Source: Microdochium bolleyi
Lineage: Eukaryota; Ascomycota; Sordariomycetes; Xylariales; Microdochiaceae
Assembly (NCBI GenBank): GCA_001566295.1
Contig: KQ964245.1
Location: forward strand, 1,803,524-1,867,523
DNA length: 64,000 nt
Reading direction: 5' to 3'
Within the stretch, counting starts at the first letter, position 1. Each line of letters begins with the position of its first letter. This document shows positions 55,997-64,000 of this stretch, in pieces. The notes below the pieces were generated by a model. The model saw nothing but the letters and a program-made list of their open reading frames with translations, was not told the DNA's origin and made no database searches. A program made the position numbers and the translations under genes.

Positions 55997-57223
55997 GGCT
56001 GCTTGCGACGTGGACTGGCCGTCGCAGGAGACGCCCCAGTCGTTCGTCTGCGGATGTGGTTGCAACTTGCTCAGTGCCGAGCTGGGCCTGTCTCAATCAC
56101 GACAAAGCATTGGTCCAGGGGGCCGCTTGAGCCAAGGTCTGGTGTCGTCAGTCAGATCGTGATGTCTACGCAGTGGGTGTCGCATTGCTCGCCAAGTTGG
56201 TGACCGCAGCAACTTCCTGGGAAGCTGCCGTGAAAATAAAGTGGATACCTCAGATAAGATAGCGGGAGCATATGCCCCACTTCCAGGTTGACCATGCGGG
56301 TGGTGCACATGGACATGCAGTTTCGGTGCAGAGTGCTGAAACCGTTCATCAACTCAGGAGGACATTCCTGCAGGTGGTAAATAAGTCACAAGAGCAAGGA
56401 CAATATGTTGTCTCGGTGCCTGGCAGAGAAACTTCCGATACTGCTGTGCTGATCGCAATAAGAAAATGCAGTCCTGATCGCAGTACCCAGCAGCAACGCA
56501 AAGAACGCATCGAGAAAGGCAATATGAGGTTTCGAGGGGGGTTCCAGAGCTTCCAGTACCGGCGTTCTGCTTTCTTGTCTTAGTACAGGCCAGTCCTGTC
56601 GGAATCTCGTAAACTGCCTCTAGTGGTAAGCTCTGAAGAGAAAGCCCATCGATTTGTACGATTGTTGAAACTGCCCATCACGAAGCTTGTCATCCCAGGA
56701 TACACGATGAGATATCTCGGCAATCCTCTATGGCCTACCTTGGGACATGTTTGTCGCTGAGACGGACAACAGCCGAGATGGTGGACCCTGCAGTCCGGCT
56801 TTCGACGATGCACACGGTGCCTAGCGCGGGCCCCCGGGACGCGCGAAGTACCGCCGCACCCGCGCTGCTGCGAGACAGTACTTGCACGACGTCCGGCTTC
56901 ACCCGCGACAGGGCCTGCGGCAGCGAGGTCTTTTCCGAGACAGCGGGCAGCACAGTGCACGTCCCCCGCCCTGGGATTGGGCGGCCAGCTGTTTTTTCAC
57001 CGGTGTGGTGCAGTGATAGCACTGGGATCGCAGCTTGCACCGCCAAGTCGTCGTCAGGAGCCGCTGCACATTGTCGTCGCCGTTGCATCGCCAATTCCAA
57101 GCTCTCCCGCACCTCCCAAGCACCTCCTCCCAGTGCGCCCTCGCTGCTCCAAGCTCCCTGGTGGACTCCTGCATCCCGAGCCAGCTTCCTTCCGACTCTT
57201 CGAAACCCCTCAACCCGCCCGCG
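55997..57223. other. Divergent intergenic region upstream of LSC2
   Basis: The promoters of two divergent genes. The sequence just before 57224 is C-rich and looks like a 5' leader. No coding exon was recognised. Confidence 0.5.
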
Positions 57224-58891
57224 ATGTTCAACGTCGCCCGCAGCCGCCTTGCGGCGTCCGCTATGCGGTCTGCCAAGGTAAGTGGCTCAGAAAGCAAAGA
57301 ACGACGCTGGATATTGCGGAGGAGATGGCAGCAGGAGCGAAAGCCCGAGCATATCCCAAGATCATACCTGCCTGGTGGCCCATGTCGCATCCCACACATT
57401 CGAGCTCTTCGCTAACCAACGCCTTCACCGAACTTATAGCCTCAGTTCTCGGCCGCCAGAATTCCCGCCGTCCAGCAGCAGCAGAGAAACCTCAGCATCC
57501 ACGAGCACCTGTCCCACGACCTCCTGCGCAAGGTATGCCAAGCGCCCGACCTGCCATTCCAAATCCCCCCGAATCTTGGCGCCTTCTAGTTCTTTCGGCA
57601 GACACATCTAATACACATGCGTACAGTACAATGTCGGCGTCCCCAAGGGCAAGAATGCCTACTCTGCCGCCGAGGCTGAGCAGATCGCCAAGGATATCGG
57701 CAACGATGATATGGTTATCAAGGCTCAGGTCCTCGCTGGTGGCCGTGGAAAGGGTACCTTCGACAACGGCCTCAAGGGCGGTGTCCGCGTTATCTACTCG
57801 CCTACTGAGGCCAAGATGTTCGCCGAGCAGATGATTGGCCACAAGCTCATCACCAAGCAGACTGGTGCTGCTGGTCGTCTGTGCAACTCCGTCTACATCT
57901 GCGAGCGCAAGTTTGCCCGCCGCGAGTTCTACCTGGCCATCCTCATGGACCGTGCCTCCCAGGGCCCCGTGATTGTCTCCTCCTCGCAGGGTGGCATGGA
58001 CATTGAGGGTGTCGCCAAGGAGAACCCCGATGCCATCACCACCACCTACATCAACATCAACGAAGGTGTCACCGACGAGATTGCCCGCAAGGTTGCCACC
58101 GGCCTCGGCTTCAGCGAGCAGTGCATCGAGGAGGCCATGCACACCATCAAGACGCTCTACCAGATCTTCATCGAGAAGGACGCCACCCAGATTGAGATCA
58201 ACCCCCTCTCCGAGACCTCTGACCACAAGGTTCTCTGCATGGACGCCAAGTTCGGCTTCGACGACAACGCCGACTACCGCCAGAAGGAGATCTTTGAGTG
58301 GCGCGATACCACCCAGGAGGACGCCGAGGAGGTCCGCGCTGCCGAGTCTGGCCTGAACTTCATCAAGCTTGACGGCGATATTGGCTGCCTCGTCAACGGT
58401 GCCGGTCTTGCCATGGCCACCATGGACATCATCAAGCTCAACGGCGGCCAGCCTGCCAACTTCCTCGACGTCGGTGGTGGTGCCACCCCCGCCGCCATCA
58501 AGGAGGCTTTCGAGCTCATCACCAGCGACCCCAAGGTCACTGCCATCTTTGTCAACATCTTCGGTGGTATCGTCCGCTGCGACGCCATCGCCCACGGCCT
58601 CATCAACACTGTTAAGGACCTGAACCTCAAGATCCCCATCATCGCCCGGTTGCAGGGTACCAACATGGAGCAGGCCCACACTCTCATCAACGACTCTGGC
58701 ATGAAGATTTTCTCCATTGACGACCTCCAGAGCGCCGCCGAGAAGTCTGTACAGCTGTCCAAGGTTGTCAAGATGGGTGAGTTGTCCATACGATTACAAT
58801 CCCTGAGTATTGCATTTTAGTCCGGTTCACTGACATATCTTCCACAGCTCGCGACATTGACGTCGGTGTCGAGTTCAGCCTTGGCATCTAA
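57224..58891 (+). CDS. LSC2: Succinate-CoA ligase beta subunit, mitochondrial
   Basis: TCA-cycle enzyme that interconverts succinyl-CoA and succinate with nucleotide phosphorylation in the mitochondrial matrix, together with the alpha subunit. Exons 57224-57277, 57446-57532, 57627-58776 and 58848-58891 encode 444 residues. The N-terminus MFNVARSRLAASAMRSAK is an amphipathic, Arg-rich presequence. Mature protein begins near RNLSIHEHLSHDLLRKYNVG. The ATP-grasp domain shows KAQVLAGGRGKGTFDNGLKG and EINPLSE. The CoA-ligase domain shows NGAGLAMATMDIIKLNGG, ANFLDVGGGA and NIFGGIVRCDAIA. The final exon encodes only 15 residues (ARDIDVGVEFSLGI after a split codon). Intron positions near both termini are typical. 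Codon bias is strong, as for an abundant enzyme. Confidence 0.97.
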
Positions 58892-59677
58892 GGGGATTGG
58901 AGGTTATGAACATGCTCGATCTTTGTACTAACTCTGCTTACGACACGCCCTGGGTGTGTGCGAGTGAAGGAAAAGGGCGAAGAGGGAGATGGGCTTTGAG
59001 CTTCTTGGCGCATATTTTTCTTTGTTATCCTTGCAGGTCAAAATTTCTTGATATCCTGCCAAACAAATAGAGGGAGAGGGCGATTCATATAATCATCGGG
59101 TGCATATCGTGCAAATATCGTTATTTTTCCGAAAGGTCTGGTACGAGGAATAGAAGATGTTGAGGAAGAATGATGCTGTGCTCCTCCTCAAACTGCTTGT
59201 ACGACAAACGAAGGTGTTGTGTTGAGGATGACCCCCGGGTTCTGGCACGACTGGTACGGCTCCAATTTCTGCTGAGCTTTGGCATTCACGGGCTTGAGGA
59301 GCGAAGTCTGCAAAGCTCGTGTCTGGCACGAGAGGAACTGTGGCTGTTCAGGCCGCTTTGTGCGGTGGTTACATCACATCGACTTTTCCGTGGTCGAAGG
59401 CTCTACCCCCGGTTTGAGACGGGTACCTGCGCCCCCCACATCATAACGAACGCGACCGCCAGAGACCATGCCGGACAACAACAACAACAACCGCTCGGAA
59501 CCCCCAACATGGCCCTTGGACGTTGATTGACAACATTGTAGTTTTTGAGCGAATCCGCAATCCATCCGTTCATCATTCATCCTCCAGATCCCAGGGAACA
59601 GCTGTTCAAAACACCAAGGCTCGCCGCGAGTGACGTCAGGCACTACTTGGACATCGTTGGCAACAGCAAGAGCAACC
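58892..59677. other. Intergenic, same-strand pair
   Basis: The 3' region of LSC2 and the upstream region of the kinase-like gene. It contains a short (CAA)n tract near 59477-59492. No gene is seen. Confidence 0.5.
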
Positions 59678-60921
59678 ATGTCCGGCGTGGATACAGCCAT
59701 CCTCGAGGCTCTCAGGCTGGACCCGGAGCAGACCAAAATCTCGAGTCATGGTGGCTCCGGATTCGCTTCGACCTTCAAACTGTCTTCGATCACGCCAGGG
59801 GGCAAGGCGGTCAGCTATTTTGTCAAGACGGGGACTGGCAGCGAGGCCGAAGTCATGTTCAAAGGTGAGTTTACATCTTCATTTACACATTTCTGCGCCC
59901 TGAGATGGTGCTGTAGGACGAGAGCAAGTCATGTGCCATTACTGTCTCATTGCTACGGTCATGCGATGATTTAGGGTACCCATCTTCAACGCAAACACTG
60001 ACATCTCCCACCCAGGCGAGCACGCCTCCCTCAACGCGATCCACGACGCAGTGCCCAACCTGTGCCCCAGATCGCACGCGCACGGCGTCTTCGCTGCAGA
60101 TGCCAACAAGTTCTTCCTCGTCACCGACTTCATCGACCTGCACTCGAAGTCCCACCCGGGCGGCTCGGGCGAGTCCCTGTCCCGCAAGCTCGGGCGACTG
60201 CACGCCATGCCCGCGCCATCCTCTTCTTACGACGAGGACGGCAAGCCACGTTTCGGGTTCCCCGTGACGACGTGCTGCGGGGCCACGCCGCAGGATAACT
60301 CGTGGAAGTCCTCCTGGCCCGAGTTCTACGCGGAGAACCGGCTCCGCATGATCCTCCGCGCGGGCAGCAAGTCTCAGTCTGCGGATGCCGAGCTCTCCGA
60401 CGCCGTCGAGCTCACTGCCTCGAAAGTGGTCCCGCGCCTCCTCGGCGCCGTGGAGGCGACCGAGCCCATCAGACCCGTCGTCTGCCACGGGGACCTGTGG
60501 AGCGGGAACCACGGCCGCGGCCGGATCGGCGGGGAGGGGGGCACGGAGGAGGTCGTGTTCGATGCCTCGGCCGTGTATGGCCACTCTGAGTACGAGCTGG
60601 GCATCATGGCCATGTTTGGCGGGTTCTCGGCCAGGTTCTGGGAGGAGTATCTGACGTACGTGCCCAAGGCGGAGCCCGTGGCGGAGTGGGAGGACCGCAG
60701 GGCGCTTTACGAGTTGTAAGTTTTTTTACTTCCCTTTTTGGTTCTGATGCATCCGATTATCAAATGTTGTCTTTGGGTTGTTTTGGTATTTTCCGCCGAC
60801 TAACACTTTTGCCTAATGCCCTAGATACCACCATCTCAACCACTGGGCAATGTTTGGCGGCAGTTACAAGAGCGGGGCCCTGTCTATCATGAACAGACTG
60901 ATTTCGAAGTATGGATCGTAG
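59678..60921 (+). CDS. Fructosamine-3-kinase / ketosamine-3-kinase-like protein
   Basis: Protein-deglycation kinase family: phosphorylates sugar adducts (ketosamines) on protein lysines so they fall off. Exons 59678-59864, 60016-60715 and 60825-60921 encode 327 residues, a usual length. The aminoglycoside-phosphotransferase fold shows a GGSGFASTFKL Gly-rich loop and the ATP-binding Lys in YFVKTG. FLVTDFIDL is the hinge. The catalytic loop VVCHGDLWSGNHG (near residue 220) and FDASAVYGHSEYELGIMAMF (metal site, then the characteristic YGHxExEL) are intact. The end YHHLNHWAMFGGSYKSGALS is diagnostic of fructosamine kinases. Substrate has not been shown for fungal members. Just downstream on the same strand is the nicotinamide riboside kinase gene, but 618 bp separates them, so no shared transcript is implied. 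Confidence 0.93.
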
Positions 60922-61539
60922 CTCATTATGAAGCTTACTCAAAAGGTCTTCGGAGAAGGCAACGAGACACTCGCGCAATGCAGATGAAATGCGAATTTGA
61001 GATACGTGGACTAGTGACCGTCGTTCAGCGAATATGCACGCTGGTCGTTACCAAATGTCAATGTGATGTGAACTAGCCGACCATAGGGAGAATACTGGGT
61101 ACAGATTCTCTGGGACTAACTGTCTTGAGAAGATCATCCATGAACCAAACGGGAGGGTTGCGGTTCAATCCCTCTAATCTTCACAGTTGACGATGGACCA
61201 GATTAGGCGATGTGGGTCTGACTTCCTGCCTCTGTGGGAGCCTCAACTTCAACTTCGTAATCTGCCCCGCGCTTTGAGTCCTGGGAAGTGGCTACCGAGA
61301 CAGCACTCGGATTCCTGACAACTTGATCAGTGCCATTTACAGGCTTGTTGGATAGGGCTAAACCCCAGTCGTAATAATTCCCCCTTTCTCCAGTCAAGCA
61401 CCATTAGGAGTGCTTTCTGAAGTCTTGTCTAACGATTCACGAGCACGCAAGTTGACGGTGCGTTCCGGTTGGATTGAGCTGTCCTTCAATATCTGCCTGG
61501 CTTACACACATCATTTAGCCAAGAGACAGCAACAGAGAT
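60922..61539. other. Intergenic, same-strand pair
   Basis: The 3' end of the kinase-like gene and the upstream region of the NRK gene. A GAGGG...CCCTC stem with a 12-nt loop lies near 61151-61172; it looks tRNA-arm-like at first sight but does not fold as a tRNA. Confidence 0.5.
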
Positions 61540-62691
61540 ATGTCAGATTCAGCACCGCAGCCGGCCAACAAGGCCGTGATCGTGGGAATAAGCGGCGCCT
61601 CGTCGAGCGGCAAGACGACGCTGGCCCGGCTGCTGCGGGACATTTTCCCGAGCACGTTCATCCTGCACGAGGACGACTTCTACAAGCTCGAATCGGAGTA
61701 TGTTCCCCCTTTTCCTAGCTCAGACCGACCGATCATAGCTTTCCCTTCTGTCTGGCCGCCCCTGTGGCTAACGACTAGAGCTTGGAAACCAGACTGCCAA
61801 GCAAAGATGGCCTGCTCGACTGGGACTCGTTCGACTCCCTCAACACAGGCGACATGGCCAAGGCGCTGGCTTACATCCGCGAGCACGGCGCTTTCCCTGT
61901 AAGCCACCTACAACCCCTCTATGATTGGAGTCTTTCTCTCTCTTTCTTTCACTAGTCAATCTTTTATCGCGTTGCTTTACATCCTGGTTTGCATTTCTCC
62001 GGGTATAGCAGACCCGGAAGGCTCGAATTGTTCTTTCAACCACTCGCATACCACTACATGATCTTGAACACATACACCGAGCTACTAACCGCTATTCGAT
62101 CTTTCTCTGAAGCCCTTCGTGACAAGCATAGAAGACAAGAACTCGGTGGGCAAATGCCCCGTCTCGGACGCCAAGATCGCAGCCATGCGCGCCAAAGTCG
62201 AGGCGTGGCTCGCGCCGGGACAGCCCGGGCACAGGCTACTCCTCGAGGAATCCTCCACCTCTACCAGCACAACCACGACCAAACCCGGCCTCAAGATCTG
62301 CATCCTCGACGGCTTCCTGCTCTACTCCCCCGAGATGTCCCGCGCGGGCATCCTCCAGCTCCTCGACGTCCGGTTCTTCCTGCTCGTGTCCCGCGCCAGG
62401 GCCACGCAGCGCAGGGAGGCGCGCGACGGATACGTCACGGTTGAGGGCTTCTGGTCCGACCCGCCGGGGTACGTGGACAAGATTGTCTGGCCCAACTACG
62501 TCGAGGCGCACTCGTGGCTCTTTAAGAACAGGGACGTCGACGGCGCGGGCAAGCTGGACGAGGCTGTGCTGCGGGAGAATGGGATACTTGCACAGGCTGG
62601 GCAGGGCGCGGATGTCGACATGGAGACGACATTTGAGTGGGTTGTCGAGACACTCATGCAGCAGCTGGAAGAGGTCGGAAGCCGCCGTTGA
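61540..62691 (+). CDS. nrk1: Nicotinamide riboside kinase (NRK)
   Basis: Phosphorylates nicotinamide riboside to NMN in NAD+ salvage, in the cytosol. Exons 61540-61697, 61793-61898 and 62113-62691 encode 280 residues. The P-loop is GASSSGKTT (residues 19-27), followed by FILHEDDFYK, the NRK-type substrate/metal motif. LLDWDSFDSLNTGDM matches the conserved NWDSPEAL-type segment that binds the riboside. ICILDGFLLYS is the second acidic strand. The lid region is RREARDGY, then GFWSDPPGYVDKIVWPNY, also characteristic of NRK. Two introns (95 and 214 nt) interrupt it; the second is longer than usual. An insert of Ser/Thr (STSTSTTTT) occurs before the LDGF strand. Family assignment is firm. Confidence 0.93.
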
Positions 62692-62901
62692 GACGGACCA
62701 GGGAAGGTTGAGGTAAATGGGAAAAAGATATACATTGAAGAGCTATAAGGAGAGTCATGCTTGTTTATGCCATGCTAATCATAAGGAACCCATCGAACTG
62801 CCTCCGTCTTCTGCGGTCATGAAGCTTGAACCCCAAGTTTACTCATTCTTCATCCCCCACTCTATCGCCCGTTACCATTGATCAATTTTTCGGGAGACAA
62901 T
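62692..62901. other. Short convergent intergenic region
   Basis: Only about 210 bp between the stops of the NRK and glucoamylase genes, so their 3'UTRs probably overlap. Confidence 0.5.
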
Positions 62902-64000
62902 TTACTGCCAAGTATCAGACTTGGAAGCAGAGTTGGTGCACGTGGCGGGCGCGGTGTAGCTGCGGTTGGGGTCCGCCTCCCAGGTGACGGTGTTATCAGA
63001 GTTGACGACAATGTACTTGTAGGAGAAGGCCTGGCCGGGGCTGAGGTTCAAAGTGCCCCTCCAAATCGGGTTCGACGAGGTATACTGGTCGGCCTTGAGC
63101 GCGACCGCCTTTGTGGGGTCCCAGCTGCCCAGGTTGTCGCTGCTGCCGACGATCTTGACAGTTTGGCCAAAGTTGGTAGTCTTCCGGACGGTGAAGGTTA
63201 CAGCAACAGCAGTGGCGACGGGGCAGCCAGACTGGGTGGGTGCAGGGGTAGGGGTGACAGTCGGCTTGGTGAAGGTGGCGCTCGTGGCGGTGGTGACGGG
63301 TGTTTGGTTGGCAGGGAACGACACTGCAGTGAAGGCAGAGTAGGTGCCGACCTGAGTGGTGGTCGAGCAGACGGACGGGACAGAGGTTGCGGCGCCACCG
63401 TTAGCACCCCAGCCGACCGGGACGATACCAGCACGACGGGCAGACGCGGTGAGGAAAGCAGCGTACGACCAGGTGAGCCTCTTGGCAGAAATAGGCTTGC
63501 CGGTGTTCCGGTCGAACTGCTCATCGAGCGCACCGTCGGTGGGAGTGTACTTCTCCACGATCTTCATGAAACCCTCACCGAAGAGGAACACGGCATTGTA
63601 GATGTCGGTGTAAGTCTTGGTGCCCGCAGCGTAAGTGCCGACAGCGGCTGAAGGATAGATATCTTTGAAGAACGCCAGCGAGGTCGAAGTCACGGTGATC
63701 GACTTCTGCTGCTGCCAGACGTAGAGGGCATCGTAGAGTTGCTCGGCAGCAGCAAGAGTGTTCAAGTACCAGGGGTTGCCGTTGTAATAGACATCCTCAG
63801 AGTAACGGCCAACAGCAACAGCGTAACCGGCGGGAATGCCAGAGTTGATTGTGTAGATGGAACGGAAGGAGTCGACGACAACCTTGTGGCTGGACAGAGC
63901 CTTGTCGCTGCAAGGCTGGAAAGTGCCAGCATCACATCCCAAAGCCGGGTCGAATGAGTGGATCGAAGCCAGGATGCTGTTGGCATCCCTCTCCTGCCTG
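62902..64000 (-). CDS. Glucoamylase (GH15) with C-terminal CBM20, 5' end outside the window
   Basis: Secreted exo-acting enzyme releasing glucose from starch ends. Only the last 365 codons are present; the frame runs open to the window edge (reads RQERDANSILASIHSFDP), so this is edge truncation, not decay. The catalytic (alpha/alpha)6 part shows AVAVGRYSEDVYYNGNPWYL, YDALYVWQQQKSITVT and the catalytic-base region ALDEQFDR. LTWSYAAFLTASARR then ends the GH15 domain. A Thr/Pro linker (TFTKPTVTPTPAPTQSG) leads to the starch-binding CBM20: VAVTFTVRKTTNFGQTVKIV, LGSWDPTKAVALKADQYTSS and WRGTLNLSPGQAFSYKYI. The end NSASKSDTWQ resembles the normal C-terminus. No intron is seen in this part. Starch or maltose induction is typical of the family but not visible here. 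Confidence 0.95.
   Translation of the reverse strand, partial: RQERDANSILASIHSFDPALGCDAGTFQPCSDKALSSHKVVVDSFRSIYTINSGIPAGYAVAVGRYSEDVYYNGNPWYLNTLAAAEQLYDALYVWQQQKSITVTSTSLAFFKDIYPSAAVGTYAAGTKTYTDIYNAVFLFGEGFMKIVEKYTPTDGALDEQFDRNTGKPISAKRLTWSYAAFLTASARRAGIVPVGWGANGGAATSVPSVCSTTTQVGTYSAFTAVSFPANQTPVTTATSATFTKPTVTPTPAPTQSGCPVATAVAVTFTVRKTTNFGQTVKIVGSSDNLGSWDPTKAVALKADQYTSSNPIWRGTLNLSPGQAFSYKYIVVNSDNTVTWEADPNRSYTAPATCTNSASKSDTWQ

Noticed and set aside
57492..58679. 395-codon frame on the minus strand opposite LSC2
   Set aside because: It is an antisense shadow of a highly biased coding exon. Its Leu/Val/Gly/Asp-rich sequence mirrors GC3 codons of succinyl-CoA ligase and matches no family.
61151..61172. 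tRNA-arm-like sequence GGTTCAATCC
   Set aside because: The flanks do not form a T stem with matching acceptor and anticodon arms; only a simple GAGGG/CCCTC hairpin forms.
1..64000. CRISPR arrays, prophage, insertion sequences, bacterial operons
   Set aside because: The intron-bearing fungal genes show this is eukaryotic nuclear DNA, and no regularly spaced repeats or transposase frames were seen.

Overview
This window is nuclear DNA from a filamentous ascomycete (Pezizomycotina). Genes are split by short GT-AG introns, mostly about 40-170 nt. Coding regions are rich in G/C at third codon positions. The gene set fits this group: a FacC/Yat1-type carnitine acetyltransferase, an Sfl1-type HSF factor, a 2EXR-domain protein, a SepB/Ctf4 protein and a GH15 glucoamylase with a CBM20 tail. 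A finer placement (possibly Dothideomycetes) is a guess. All exon models were spliced by hand and checked for reading phase.

Layout. 1-9.2 kb: an unrecognised coiled-coil protein (+), ribosomal protein L15 (+) and a 1018-residue PUF RNA-binding protein (-). 9.2-13.8 kb: a long gene-free interval ending in a short TpA-rich island with a RIP-like signature. 13.8-24.7 kb: the second-largest subunit of RNA polymerase III (+), the Rad51 paralogue Rad57 (-), a secreted Cys-rich/Ser-rich single-pass membrane protein (+) and the carnitine acetyltransferase (-). 26-32 kb: a six-exon MFS transporter (+), a 2EXR protein (-), a (TGT)n microsatellite and a probable mitochondrial protein of unknown function (-). 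33.3-38.8 kb: Rab GTPase Ypt1 (+) convergent with a 1097-residue fungal-specific protein (-). 38.8-42.6 kb: gene-free. 42.6-48.8 kb: a small basic, probably nuclear protein (-), then SepB/Ctf4 (-) divergent from another WD40 protein (+). 48.8-52.4 kb: gene-free. 52.4-64 kb: Sfl1-like HSF factor (+), a low-complexity basic protein (-), succinyl-CoA ligase beta (+), fructosamine-3-kinase-like protein (+), nicotinamide riboside kinase (+) and the 3' part of a glucoamylase (-), cut by the window edge.

How the genes relate. Most are housekeeping genes, and the region does not look like a secondary-metabolite cluster, prophage or other mobile system. Loose themes are chromosome maintenance (Rad57, Ctf4), gene expression (L15, Pol III, PUF, Sfl1), trafficking (Ypt1) and carbon/acetyl/NAD metabolism (FacC, LSC2, NRK, FN3K, glucoamylase). 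I found no strong evidence for an undescribed multi-gene system. The most useful leads are the PUF microexon that may double as an alternative first exon, a segment of the MFS gene that looks shifted in frame, two competing donors 3 nt apart in YPT1, several unrecognised genes, and the RIP-like island.
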